The notes under the pieces are model-generated. The model was not told where the DNA came from. It ran no database searches and worked only from the letters and a program-made list of their open reading frames with translations. A program made the translations under genes and the position numbers. This document shows positions 44,222-52,451 of a stretch of DNA of 64,000 nucleotides, piece by piece. Numbering within the stretch: position 1 is the first letter of the stretch; each line of letters opens with the position of its first letter. This DNA is from Streptomyces cyaneochromogenes (GTDB taxonomy: Bacteria; Actinomycetota; Actinomycetes; Streptomycetales; Streptomycetaceae), in NCBI RefSeq assembly GCF_003963535.1, contig NZ_CP034539.1:4092001-4156000 (forward strand). The letters run 5' to 3'.

Positions 44222-44249
44222 GCGCCTGCGGCTGGGCTGAACGGACGGA

Positions 44250-44294
44250 GGCCGTCGCACCTTGGGTTGGTGCGGCGGCCTTCGGCTTTTTGCG
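44250..44294 (+). terminator. Rho-independent terminator after the POT gene
   Basis: GGCCGTCGCACC (44250-44261) and GGTGCGGCGGCC (44269-44280) form a 12-bp stem with one mismatch, and the sequence TTCGGCTTTTT follows. Confidence 0.8.
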
Positions 44295-44306
44295 GGTCAG
44301 GTCAGG

Positions 44307-44519
44307 TCAGTTCGGCAGTTCGTTGCGTCGTACGGCCGTGACGAAGGAGGCCCAGGCCGTCGCCGGGAGGATCAGGGCGGGGCCTTGGGGGTTCTTGGAG
44401 TCGCGGACCGGGATGAGGGGGGTGGGGAGGTTGTCGGCGACTTCGAGGCACTGGCCGCCGTCCGGGTTGCTGTAGCTGCTCTTGCGCCACGTCACGCCGT
44501 TCAGGTCGATGGATCGCAC
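44307..44519 (-). CDS. DUF397 protein
   Basis: A 70-residue protein with the DUF397 hallmark WRKSSYSNPDGGQCLEVA and a conserved V(R/K)DSKNPQGPALILP segment. Such proteins pair with Xre regulators in Streptomyces, in an antitoxin-like or signalling role. GGAGGAAGCACC precedes the GTG start. It overlaps the upstream Xre gene by 19 bases. Confidence 0.92.
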   Translation of the reverse strand: MRSIDLNGVTWRKSSYSNPDGGQCLEVADNLPTPLIPVRDSKNPQGPALILPATAWASFVTAVRRNELPN

Positions 44520-45343
44520 GGTGCTTCCTCCAGCATCTGCCCGATGAACTTCAGCGACTCGGCCGGTGACAGCGCCAGGTCGCGCATCGAATCGTACGCA
44601 CGTAGCAGCCGCTCAACCTCCCCGTTCTTCTCGATCAGTTCACCGTGGTAGGCGGTCTCGGTGTAGGCGACCGTTCGCCCGTCGGGCAACCACAGGAACA
44701 TGACGTCGGTGCTGACCAAGCCGTGCATACCGGCACCCAGAGGCAGCACCTGAATGGTGACGTTCGGGCGCTCGGCCATTTCCGCAAGGTGTTCAAGCTG
44801 CTCCCGCCAGGCTCCGGTTTCCCTCAACAGCGTGCGTAGTACGGCCTCGGACAGGATGGTGCGGAACGTCGGCGCGTCCTCACCCACCAGCAACGCGCGG
44901 CGGCCGACACGAGCCTCCACTTGCTGAGCAAGCTGTCCGCCCTCGATGCCGCCCGTCGCGAGCACCTCACTCGCGTAGCCGTCCGTCTGGAGCACGCCCG
45001 GCAGAATGCTCACACCGAAGTGCCACAGCCTCACCGCCTCGGCCTCCAGCAGCATGTACCTCCGGTACTGCTCCTTGAACTGCGTCGGATCCCCCACCGC
45101 CAGCTCCCACAACGCCAGCAACAACCCCGGCGTCCCGTAGAACTCGTCCAGCGCCTGCGCCACCTCAGGGCTCCCCAGCGTCTGGCCCCGCTCCAGCTTC
45201 CCCAGGGTCGACCAGTCCCAGCCCAACTGGTCAGCGAGCTCCCGCAGGGTGAGCCCTCTCCCCTCGCGCAGCCTCCGTACCTCCTCCGCGTACCTCAATC
45301 GCGGCTCGTGACTGCGACTCGTCACCGTCCGTCGCTGCGGCAA
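44501..45343 (-). CDS. Xre-family regulator with DUF5753 domain
   Basis: A 280-residue protein. The N-terminal helix-turn-helix (LREGRGLTLRELADQLGWDW, then STLGKLERGQTLG) is followed by a DUF5753 domain (SILPGVLQTDGYASEVLA; VTIQVLPLGAGMHG), the usual partner of DUF397. It starts with a TTG preceded by GGGGAGGAACGG. It should bind DNA, with the pair regulating development or metabolism through DUF397. Divergent from three small coupled ORFs, with about 190 bases between, an arrangement that suggests the pair controls them. Confidence 0.93.
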   Translation of the reverse strand: MPQRRTVTSRSHEPRLRYAEEVRRLREGRGLTLRELADQLGWDWSTLGKLERGQTLGSPEVAQALDEFYGTPGLLLALWELAVGDPTQFKEQYRRYMLLEAEAVRLWHFGVSILPGVLQTDGYASEVLATGGIEGGQLAQQVEARVGRRALLVGEDAPTFRTILSEAVLRTLLRETGAWREQLEHLAEMAERPNVTIQVLPLGAGMHGLVSTDVMFLWLPDGRTVAYTETAYHGELIEKNGEVERLLRAYDSMRDLALSPAESLKFIGQMLEEAPCDPST

Positions 45344-45533
45344 CCGTTCCTCCCCATCCGCCCGGCTGTGGAATTTGTGGAATTTGGCGTACCGAGCGTG
45401 GAACTAGCGCGTCTCAACAGCCATTTCGCGTCCCGGGCACGGCATGCTCGTATCTGCACCTGAACACGCACCGTAATCCAGCGGATGCGTACAGCACAGG
45501 CGTTCCCCCGAATCGCCCCTGAAGGAGTCAGCC

Positions 45534-45686
45534 ATGATCACGCCCACGACGCTCCCCCGCCTCCCGCGCCGCACGCGTCCGGTCCGCCCGTCCGCCGCCA
45601 CCTGGACGCCGCGCGGCGGCTGGGCGCGGCCGACGCCCTCCGTGCTGCGGGCGATGGAGTCGGCGCTCGCGCGGTGGTCCGCGTGA
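45534..45686 (+). CDS. Small basic protein, first of three coupled ORFs
   Basis: A 50-residue ORF, basic, rich in Arg, Pro, Thr and Trp. GAAGGAG lies six bases before its ATG, an optimal ribosome-binding site, and its stop overlaps the GTG of the next ORF by four bases. I recognise no family. The arrangement argues that it is expressed. Confidence 0.6.
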   Translation: MITPTTLPRLPRRTRPVRPSAATWTPRGGWARPTPSVLRAMESALARWSA

Positions 45687-45859
45687 CCACGCGTGCGGCC
45701 TGGGCGGCGGCGCCCCCTCCCCCGCCCACCTGTGATGTGTGCGGGGCGTTAACGGCCCAGCGGGACGCGGCGAGGGAGGCGGGCCGGACCGCCGAAGCCA
45801 GCGCCTGCGAACGGGAGTTGAGGGAGCACTGGAGCCTCGGACGGGGGTGTACGCGGTGA
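45683..45859 (+). CDS. Small CxxC protein, second of three coupled ORFs
   Basis: A 58-residue ORF with a Pro-rich start, then CDVCGALTAQRDAAREAG and a Cys-containing acidic/basic helix (ASACERELREHW) and a final Cys. The CxxC-x-x-L-x-A-x-R-x-A-A-R core recurs in the next ORF. It overlaps both neighbours by GTGA junctions. Possibly a small metal-binding protein; function unknown. Confidence 0.6.
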   Translation: MTTRAAWAAAPPPPPTCDVCGALTAQRDAAREAGRTAEASACERELREHWSLGRGCTR

Positions 45860-46041
45860 CCGAGCAGCCGCCCCGGACGAAGCCCTCGTTCGACGTGAGC
45901 CGCTCACCCGCCCCCGTGGCCGGCTGCGAGTCCTGCCGGGACCTCGCGGCACGGCGGGCGGCGGCGCGGACCGCGTTCGACTACAGCGCGGTGGCCGACG
46001 CCAACGTGATGATGCGCTCACATCAACGTCTGGACCACTGA
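45856..46041 (+). CDS. Small CxxC protein, third of three coupled ORFs
   Basis: A 61-residue ORF with GCESCRDLAARRAAARTAFDYS, matching the CxxC core of the preceding ORF, and ends in MMRSHQRLDH. The GTG overlaps the previous stop. The two CxxC ORFs look like distant paralogues. No family is recognised. It is followed by the second copy of the AGGGGCGCGGGG repeat. Confidence 0.6.
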   Translation: MTEQPPRTKPSFDVSRSPAPVAGCESCRDLAARRAAARTAFDYSAVADANVMMRSHQRLDH

Positions 46042-46069
46042 CCGACTGACGGCAGCGGCAACGTCCCTA

Positions 46070-46097
46070 AGGGGCGCGGGGAACTGCGCGACCAGCC
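46070..46097. repeat. Second dispersed hairpin repeat, copy 2
   Basis: AGGGGCGCGGGGAACTGCGCGACCAGCC, one base change from 32127-32154, between the small ORF operon and the convergent surface-protein operon. Confidence 0.75.
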
Positions 46098-46135
46098 ACA
46101 ACGGACCCGCAGACACCCGACGCCCCTTCCCGGCA

Positions 46136-47524
46136 CTACCGCAGACGACGCCCGGGCATGAACGTGAAGACCGCACCACCCAGCAGCAGCGCCGTCCCTG
46201 CCACCAACCCCAAGGCCTTCAGAGAACCGTGGTCCTCAGCGCCGGTCGCCGCCAAGCCGCCGTCCGTGGACGAACCACCCGCGGAACCGCCGGCCGAACC
46301 GCCACCGGCAGCCCCACTCGCCTGCTCGGTGGTATCCAGCGTCAACGACACCTCCGTCTTGGCCGGCGTGCACGTCGTCGTCGTACCGAGGGCCTCGATC
46401 GTCAGCACGCCCGGCGACAGCGTCGACTCCCCGCTCGCGCCCGGCTTGTACGTGCCCGTGAGGTCCGGGATCTCGATCGGCTCGCCCGCCTTGATGTCCT
46501 CGGAGTTGGTCGGGCCCTCGACGTGGACCGTGCCCTTGTCCGCGCCGCCCAGGACGACCTCCATCGACGGCTTGACCGAGTCCTTGGGGATGTCGGCGGG
46601 GCTGTCCATCACCGACTTCTTGAACTGGACCGTGAGGTCGAAGCTCCCGCCGTTCTTCTTGGCGTTGATCTGGACCGGCGAGGTCGCCTCCTTGTCACCG
46701 ATGGGCGTCTTGCACTCGTACGGGACCTGGACCTCCTTGCCCGTGAAGTCGCTCTGGCCGCCGTCACCGCCCCCACCGGTGCTCGATCCGCCGGCGTCCC
46801 CGCCCGTCTCGCTCTCACTCGGCGACGGAGTCGGAGTCGGGCTCGACGACCCTGTCGGCAGCCCGGTGGGCAGATCGGTCGGCACACCCGTCGGCAGCGT
46901 CGGTACGACCGTCGGCAACCCGCCCGTCGTACCGCCCGGGCCCCCGCCGCCGTCCGTCACCTTGATCGTCGCCGCCTTCTGCACCGTCTCCTTCGGCGTG
47001 CACTTGGTGTCCGTGGAGATCGGCTTGTTGACGTTGATGTTGTACGCGCCCGGCGTCAGGGTCACCTCGCCCGGCGCCGTCAGCTTCAGCTTGCCCTTCA
47101 TGTCGGACAGCTTCATGTCGCTGTTCTTGGGGATCGGCGGGTTCTCGCGCGGCCCCTGCATCGCGATGTCCGCCGTCTGCGCACCGGCGGCCTTCAGGGT
47201 GCCGGTCGGCTGGACCGTGTTCTGCTCCAGGTCGAGGATGTTCGGGTTCTTGGACGCCGCCTGCACGAACTTCCAGACGACCTCCACCTCGTCGCCGACC
47301 TTCGCCTCGGCGGGCGCGGTGATCTCCACCTTGGTGGTGCCCTGGACCGGCGGCAGCCCGGAGATGGCGGGCGGGATGCACTCGGTCGCGTACGCCACCC
47401 CGGCCGCCTGCGCGGGCGCGGCGGCGACGCCGAGCAGGATGCCCGCGCCGCCGAGCATCAGGGCGGCGCCCGCCGCCGCCCCTCTCCGGGGTCGTGCCGG
47501 TGTGACTCTCCTTCGCATGCTCAC
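46136..47524 (-). CDS. Surface protein with LAxTG sorting signal
   Basis: A 462-residue exported protein: signal peptide (residues 16-42), two beta-rich domains around Cys pairs (CIPPAISG to CTPKET; YECKTPIGDK to CTPAKTE), a Pro/Ser/Thr-rich linker between them, and a C-terminal LAATG, hydrophobic helix and RRLR. LAxTG is the class E sortase motif known from streptomycete chaplins. The second domain is homologous to the 227-residue protein at 49467. Starts with a GTG with GGAAAGGA ahead, overlapping the preceding gene by four bases. Confidence 0.82.
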   Translation of the reverse strand: MSMRRRVTPARPRRGAAAGAALMLGGAGILLGVAAAPAQAAGVAYATECIPPAISGLPPVQGTTKVEITAPAEAKVGDEVEVVWKFVQAASKNPNILDLEQNTVQPTGTLKAAGAQTADIAMQGPRENPPIPKNSDMKLSDMKGKLKLTAPGEVTLTPGAYNINVNKPISTDTKCTPKETVQKAATIKVTDGGGGPGGTTGGLPTVVPTLPTGVPTDLPTGLPTGSSSPTPTPSPSESETGGDAGGSSTGGGGDGGQSDFTGKEVQVPYECKTPIGDKEATSPVQINAKKNGGSFDLTVQFKKSVMDSPADIPKDSVKPSMEVVLGGADKGTVHVEGPTNSEDIKAGEPIEIPDLTGTYKPGASGESTLSPGVLTIEALGTTTTCTPAKTEVSLTLDTTEQASGAAGGGSAGGSAGGSSTDGGLAATGAEDHGSLKALGLVAGTALLLGGAVFTFMPGRRLR

Positions 47525-48603
47525 GGGGGTCCTTTCCTGAGGGGAGTCGTAGGACTCGTCGGGCTGTCGTCGTGCGGTGCGGAGAGCCGACCGGCCGCGC
47601 CCGGGTCGTTGTCCGGGGTGAACCACGGCAGGGTCGAGGGAGCGGGCGAGGCGTGCCTCGCTTCTTGCCGGGGCCTCAGCCCCGGGATGCGCAGGGCCAC
47701 TTCGGGCATGCGAAGACCGCGGCGGCGGGACGTCTGCCGCGGCCGTACCCGGTCCACCACCGCCATCCCGGCGCGGAACAGAGCCGCCGGTACGACCAGG
47801 CAGACCAGCACCCAGAACAGCGTCACGCCCCAGGGCCGGCCCACGCCCCAGGGCTGTTCGGCCATCACCTTGCCGCCGTACTTCAGGGAGACCGTGTAGT
47901 CGCCGTGCGCTCCGGCGGTGAGCTCCACCGGCAGTTCGATCCGCGCCTTCTTGCCCGGCTGGATCGTGCCGCGCCACTGCTGTTCCTCCCACTGAGGGGC
48001 GAACACGCCGTGGGAGGTGCCGACCTGGAAGACCGGGTTCTTCACCGGCGACGTGCCGACATTGCCGACGGTGAACACCAGCCTCCGTGCCGGCGGTGCG
48101 CCGAACCAGGTCAGCAGGGAGCCGGAGCCGTCGAGGCGGGTGTCCGTGAGGACCGACAGTCTGCCGCCCGCCGCCTCCGCGGGCAGCGGCTCGACCGCGT
48201 GCCCGGCCACCTGGAAGATCGCGTCGGCCTCGGCCTTCGCCCCGGTCACCGTCGCCACGTGCACGACGCACGGGCACGGCACCGGCGGCTCGGCCACCGG
48301 CAGCTTCCGGCTGAACCGCCCCTCGGCATCCGTCGTCACGGCCCTGCCGTCCGCGTTGGCGCAGGAGTTGGTGCCGCCGCTCACGCCGGTCGACGGCACG
48401 GACTGGCCGCAGATGAGGATCATCAGCAGCGCCTTCGACCGCCAGCCGCTGCCGGTCACGGTGATCGAACCACCCGTCCCCGCCTGCGACTTGGAGAGCT
48501 TCACGGCGGGCGGATCGGCGGCCGCGGCAGGGGCCGGAGCCAGCAGCAGCGCCAGCACGGCCGCCACGGTCGGCAGCACAGCCATTCGCACCCTGCCGTT
48601 CAC
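47521..48603 (-). CDS. Exported Ig-like membrane protein
   Basis: A 360-residue protein with a signal peptide (MAVLPTVAAVLALLLAPAP), a neocarzinostatin-like beta-sandwich (SITVTGSGWRSKALLMILICG; TTDAEGRFSRKLPV; CPCVVHV), a second beta domain, one membrane segment (VTLFWVLVCLVVPAALF) and a basic, Pro/Ser-rich cytoplasmic tail. The neocarzinostatin resemblance is inferred from strand pattern. The GTG at 48603 overlaps the preceding stop; ATG at 48585 is also possible. Coupled with both neighbours, so it probably works with the surface proteins. Confidence 0.7.
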   Translation of the reverse strand: MNGRVRMAVLPTVAAVLALLLAPAPAAAADPPAVKLSKSQAGTGGSITVTGSGWRSKALLMILICGQSVPSTGVSGGTNSCANADGRAVTTDAEGRFSRKLPVAEPPVPCPCVVHVATVTGAKAEADAIFQVAGHAVEPLPAEAAGGRLSVLTDTRLDGSGSLLTWFGAPPARRLVFTVGNVGTSPVKNPVFQVGTSHGVFAPQWEEQQWRGTIQPGKKARIELPVELTAGAHGDYTVSLKYGGKVMAEQPWGVGRPWGVTLFWVLVCLVVPAALFRAGMAVVDRVRPRQTSRRRGLRMPEVALRIPGLRPRQEARHASPAPSTLPWFTPDNDPGAAGRLSAPHDDSPTSPTTPLRKGPP

Positions 48604-49436
48604 GCCCCTGCTCCCGTCAACTCTGCTTGCCTGTCCGGCCGTTCGACCTCGGCGACCTCTCCGTCGTATGGCCTGCGCCGCCTTCGATGTCGTACGACCA
48701 GCCAGGCGCCCAGCGCCGCCCCCGCGCACCCCGCGACCCCGGTCACCGCGCCCCACGGCACGAACCGCGCGGACGCCTCAGCCGTGTCGCGCACTCCGCC
48801 CGCCGCCGTCACCGTCAGCCGCACGTCGACCGCGTCGAGCGCCGGCCGGTCCGGCCACGGCTCGTCGAGCTTCGTCCTGCTGCCCGGGGGCAGCTCGACG
48901 GGGAGATCGCGCGGGGCCCTGTCGAGGACGCGGCCGAAGACACCGTCGGCCCGGACGGCCAGCCTCGGGGCGATGGGCGTCGTACCGCGGTTGACCAGCT
49001 CGTACGCGATACGGTCGCCGCTCACCCGCACCCGCTCGACGGTCAGCGCCGACAGCTCCGGGACGGTGACACGGAGCTGCACCCGCACCCGCCGTTCGTC
49101 GCCGTCCGTGTCGCGGGCCACGATCTCGACGGCTCGGTCGGCGGTCGGGACGGTCACCGTGAAGGGAACGTCGGCGCGGGTGCGGGCGGGGACGCGCACG
49201 GTGCCGTCCTTGAACGTGACACCGGCGCCGCGCAGACGGACCGTGACCGGCGTGCCGCTCCGGTTGGTCACGGACACCGCGTCCTCGAGGACCGTCCCCG
49301 CCGGACCCTCGCCGTAGAAGGACGGTCGTCCACCGCCCGAGGGCGCGAGGGACCACCGCTCGGCGGCCGTGGCGGCAGGGCACACCGCGAGCAGAAGCAG
49401 CAGGGACAGGCACAGGACACGGGCGGCTGACGACAT
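48600..49436 (-). CDS. Exported beta-rich protein with C-terminal anchor
   Basis: A 278-residue protein with a signal peptide (VLCLSLLLLLAVCPAATAA), two Ig-like beta domains resembling the DUF916/WxL type (ERWSLAPSGGGRPSFYGEG; AVSVTNRSGTPVTVRLRG), one membrane helix (GCAGAALGAWLVV) and a short basic tail. It is first of three coupled genes and lies 30 bases after the LPQTG protein. Its function is not known. Confidence 0.65.
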   Translation of the reverse strand: MSSAARVLCLSLLLLLAVCPAATAAERWSLAPSGGGRPSFYGEGPAGTVLEDAVSVTNRSGTPVTVRLRGAGVTFKDGTVRVPARTRADVPFTVTVPTADRAVEIVARDTDGDERRVRVQLRVTVPELSALTVERVRVSGDRIAYELVNRGTTPIAPRLAVRADGVFGRVLDRAPRDLPVELPPGSRTKLDEPWPDRPALDAVDVRLTVTAAGGVRDTAEASARFVPWGAVTGVAGCAGAALGAWLVVRHRRRRRPYDGEVAEVERPDRQAELTGAGA

Positions 49437-49466
49437 CGGCGGCTCCTGCAGTCTGACGAAAACCGG

Positions 49467-50150
49467 TCAGCGACGTACCGTCTGTCCCCTCCGCGTCAGC
49501 CACAGCGCACCCGCCGCGCCCGCCAGCAGGACCGTGCCGCCGAGGGTGCCCAGGGCGATCGCCGAGTCCTCGGGGCCGGTCTGCGGGAGCTCGGAGCCGG
49601 AGCCGGAGCCGCTCTGGGTTCCGCCGCCGCCTCCACCGCCCACCGTGGTCACGTCGAGGGTGAGCGACGGTCCGGGGCTGTTGGTGGGCGTGCACGTGGT
49701 CGTCGTACCGAGGGCCTTGATGGTGAGCACGGCCGCCGTGAAGGTGACCTTGCCGGTCTTCTTCGGGGTGTACGTGCCCGTGAGGTCGTTGATCTTGATG
49801 GGGGTGTTGGCGGGAATCGCCTCCTGGTTGGCGGGGCCCGTCACCGACAGGGTGCCGCTGTCGGCGCCGCCCAGCTTGATGGTGGCGCTCGGGTTCATCG
49901 CGCCCTTGCCCAGCTCGACCGGGCTGGACGAGACGCCCTTCTGCCACGACATGGTGATCTTGTAGCCGCTGCCGCTCTTGACTCCCTTGATGTCGATGGG
50001 CGAGACGGCGCTCTTGTCGCCGATCGGCGTCTTGCAGGCGTAGTTGACGTCGACGACCTCGGCCCGGGCCGCGGGGGCGGCCATCAGCACCGCCGATCCG
50101 GCCAGGGCCGCGGCGGTCGCGAGCGCGGCGGTTCGCTTCTGCTTCGACAC
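49467..50150 (-). CDS. Surface protein with LPxTG sorting signal
   Basis: A 227-residue exported protein: signal peptide (about 1-30), one beta domain (YACKTPIGDKSAVSPIDI to LGTTTTCTPTNS), a Gly/Ser linker, then LPQTG, a hydrophobic helix and RRGQTVRR. The domain is homologous to the second domain of the protein at 46136. LPQTG would suit a class distinct from the LAxTG one. It heads the surface-protein cluster; no sortase gene is in the window. Confidence 0.82.
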   Translation of the reverse strand: MSKQKRTAALATAAALAGSAVLMAAPAARAEVVDVNYACKTPIGDKSAVSPIDIKGVKSGSGYKITMSWQKGVSSSPVELGKGAMNPSATIKLGGADSGTLSVTGPANQEAIPANTPIKINDLTGTYTPKKTGKVTFTAAVLTIKALGTTTTCTPTNSPGPSLTLDVTTVGGGGGGGTQSGSGSGSELPQTGPEDSAIALGTLGGTVLLAGAAGALWLTRRGQTVRR

Positions 50151-50313
50151 GGTCCCCTCATTCCTGACGGCACATCAGATCGGCCGTCAAGGTACGCCCG
50201 GGGCCTTGAGGAAGGAAGACACGGCGCACGCCGGAGTTGTGGCGATCCGGCGTGCGCGCGAAGGGGTTCGGGTGGAGAGCGACCCCCTCAGGGTGACCCT
50301 GGGTAACACGGGG

Positions 50314-51576
50314 TCAGGCCGGGCCCAGCACCTCGGGCAGCCCCCACCGTCGCAACACCTCCGGCACGGCCACCGTCCCGTCCGCCCGCTGGTGCTGCTC
50401 CAGGATCGCGGGCAGCAGGCGGCTGGTGGCCAGCCCCGAGGCGTTGAGGGTGTGGACGTACTCCGCCTTGCCCCCGCCGGCCGGGCGGTACCGGATACCG
50501 CCGCGCCGGGCCTGGTAGGCGCGGGCGTTCGACACCGAGCTGACCTCGGCGTACGCGCCCAGGCTGGGCAGCCAGACCTCCACGTCGTACGTCCTGGCCT
50601 GGGCGGCGCTGGTGTCCCCGGCGGCGAGGTGGGTGACCCGGTGATGCAGGCCCAGTCCGGCCACCAGCTCCTCCGCCCGGGCCAGGAGTTCGAGGTGGGC
50701 GGCGTCCGAGTCCTCGGGCCGGACGAACTGGAACAACTCCACCTTGTTGAACTGGTGGCCGCGCAGCGTCCCGCGGTCCGCCGTGCGGTGGCTGCCGCTC
50801 TCCTTGCGGTAACAGGGCGTGTAGGCGACGTACTTGCGCGGGAGCTCGGCCTCGTCGAGGGTCTCGCCGCGGTGGAGGTTGACCAGAGCGGTCTCGGCGG
50901 TGGGCAGGAGGAAGTGCTCGCCCATGCGGAAGACCTCGTCGGCGAACTTCGGGAACTGGCCCGCCGTATAGCCCGCTTCGTACGTCAGCAGATGCGGCGG
51001 CAGCACGAACTCGTAGCCCGCCCGGCGATGGGCGTCCAGGAAGTGGTTGAGCAGCGCCCACTCCAGGGCGGCGCCCTCGCCCCGGTAGACCCAGTGGCCG
51101 TTGCCGGCCAGGCGCGTTCCCCGCTCGTAGTCGACGAGGCCCAGCTCCTGGGCGAGCCGGACGTGGTCCTTCGCGGCGAAGCCGAAGGCGGGCGGGGCGC
51201 CCACGCTCCGTACGACCTGGTTGTTCTCCTTGCCGCCCATCGGCACGTCGTCGTCGGGCAGGTTGGGCAGGGCGTCGAGGAACTCCTGGTGTCGGGCGGC
51301 GAGTCGAGCGAGGCCGGCCTCGGCCTCGGTGAGGCGGTCGGTCAGGGCCTTGGCCTCGGCCCGGAGCTCGTCCGCGGGGGCGTCCGTACGGTGTCGTACG
51401 GCGACCTCGGCCGAGATCCGCCGCCGCTCGCCGCGCAGCCGCTCCACGGCGGTACGGGCCTCGCGGAACTCGGTGTCCAGGGCGAGGAAGGCCGGGATGT
51501 CGGCGTCCACGCCGCGTTTGCGCAGGCCGTCGCGGACCTGGTCGGGGTGGTTTCGGATGAGGGTGACGTCGAGCAT
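50314..51576 (-). CDS. serS: Seryl-tRNA synthetase (probable second serS)
   Basis: A 420-residue class II synthetase. The N-terminal coiled coil (residues 25-100) is followed by the catalytic core, with motif 2 (CYRKESGSHRTADRGTLRGH), YDVEVWLPSLGAYAEVSSVSN and motif 3 in LNASGLATSRLLPAILEQHQ. The motifs are intact. The context, beside unrelated surface genes and behind a T-box-like leader, suggests this is an accessory copy, with a housekeeping serS elsewhere; that is inference. Such copies may give resistance to seryl-AMP mimics. The ATG has GGAG eight bases upstream. Confidence 0.93.
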   Translation of the reverse strand: MLDVTLIRNHPDQVRDGLRKRGVDADIPAFLALDTEFREARTAVERLRGERRRISAEVAVRHRTDAPADELRAEAKALTDRLTEAEAGLARLAARHQEFLDALPNLPDDDVPMGGKENNQVVRSVGAPPAFGFAAKDHVRLAQELGLVDYERGTRLAGNGHWVYRGEGAALEWALLNHFLDAHRRAGYEFVLPPHLLTYEAGYTAGQFPKFADEVFRMGEHFLLPTAETALVNLHRGETLDEAELPRKYVAYTPCYRKESGSHRTADRGTLRGHQFNKVELFQFVRPEDSDAAHLELLARAEELVAGLGLHHRVTHLAAGDTSAAQARTYDVEVWLPSLGAYAEVSSVSNARAYQARRGGIRYRPAGGGKAEYVHTLNASGLATSRLLPAILEQHQRADGTVAVPEVLRRWGLPEVLGPA

Positions 51577-51616
51577 GGTGCGCGCTCCGTCCAGTTCTGC
51601 CGGAACGGCACACACC

Positions 51617-51819
51617 GCCCCGGGGTGGGTCCCTCGGGGCGTGGGCGAGAGGGTGCTCGCGGTGCCACCACGCCTTCACCGTCGTACGTACGAAGACTCA
51701 CGGCCGTACGACGGTCTCGTTGTGGCCCGATGACGGGGGCCGGCCGGCGGGGCATTTCCTCCCCGCACTCGGGAGTGGATTCACCCGGGCCCGTGCGGCC
51801 CCGGCTACTTGTCTCCGTC
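51617..51819 (-). ncRNA. Putative serine T-box riboswitch upstream of serS
   Basis: On the minus strand, the leader has an ultrashort stem I: GACGGAG, then ACAAGUAG, then a GC-rich hairpin, then GUGAAUCCA and CUCC. The AGUA and GAA sides form the specifier loop, whose codon would be UCC (Ser, 51777-51779) followed by A. A stem-II-like GCGGGG..CCCCGC follows, then an 11-bp stem III (51705-51715 with 51678-51688), then the T-box core GUGGUGGCACCGCG (12 of 14 match to consensus). The bulge UGGC matches ACCA after a discriminator G, as in tRNA-Ser. GCCCCG..CGGGGC (51617-51640) may be the expression platform. Confidence 0.75.
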
Positions 51820-51896
51820 AGCGCGTTGCCGGAGAGCGTAGAGCAGCACGTCAGCGGCACGGAACCGATTTTTCGGTACGGCGGTGGCGGGCGGCC

Positions 51897-52451
51897 CTAG
51901 GCCGGTGCTCCCAGCTCCGCCCACACCGTCTTGCCCGCGACCCCCGGCGACCGTACGACCCCCCAGTCCAGGCACAGCCGCTGCACGATGAACATGCCGT
52001 GGCCGCCGGGGCGGCCCGCGCGGTGCGGGGTGCGCGGGGCCGGCTGGCCCGTGCCCCGGTCGGAGACCTCGACGCGGATCACCTTGTTGTCGCAGGCGAT
52101 CGCCATCTCGGCCGGTCCCTCGGCGTGCAGGCAGGCGTTGGTGACCAGCTCGGAGACGACGAGCAGCACGTCCTCGGCGGCGGCCCGCTGGTCGGCGGTG
52201 GCGGCGGGCAGCCAGCCCCACGCGTACAACGCCTGGCGGGCGAAGTCACGGGCGAGCGGGACGACGCCGCTCTGGCCCGCGAAGTCCAGCCGCCGGACCT
52301 GCCGCCCCGCGGGCGGCTCGGCGGACGACGCGGGCCCCTCGGACGCCCCTGAGGGCCCCTCGGGCGCGCCAGAGGGCCTTTCCGACGCCCCGGAAGCGCC
52401 GCTGGGCTCAGGGCCGCGGTCGCCCGGCGAGAAGGGCCGGGTGGTGCTCAT
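51897..52451 (-). CDS. RsbW-like ATP-binding anti-sigma kinase
   Basis: A 184-residue protein with a Gly/Pro/Ser-rich repeat N-terminus (SGAPEGPSGASEGP) and a GHKL ATPase domain: N box VVSELVTNACLHAEG, DRGTGQP and GGHGMFIVQRLCLDWG. It is the type of serine kinase that binds a SigB-like sigma factor and phosphorylates the STAS antagonist. The antagonist lies upstream on the same strand and the sigma factor is divergent. The 250-base gap to it has the direct repeat AGTCAGTACGC at 52513 and 52526 and no gene. Confidence 0.88.
   Translation of the reverse strand: MSTTRPFSPGDRGPEPSGASGASERPSGAPEGPSGASEGPASSAEPPAGRQVRRLDFAGQSGVVPLARDFARQALYAWGWLPAATADQRAAAEDVLLVVSELVTNACLHAEGPAEMAIACDNKVIRVEVSDRGTGQPAPRTPHRAGRPGGHGMFIVQRLCLDWGVVRSPGVAGKTVWAELGAPA

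Noticed and set aside
46229..47899. A 556-codon + strand frame opposite the surface-protein operon
   Set aside because: Arg-rich shadow of the LAxTG protein and its neighbour; no start signal.
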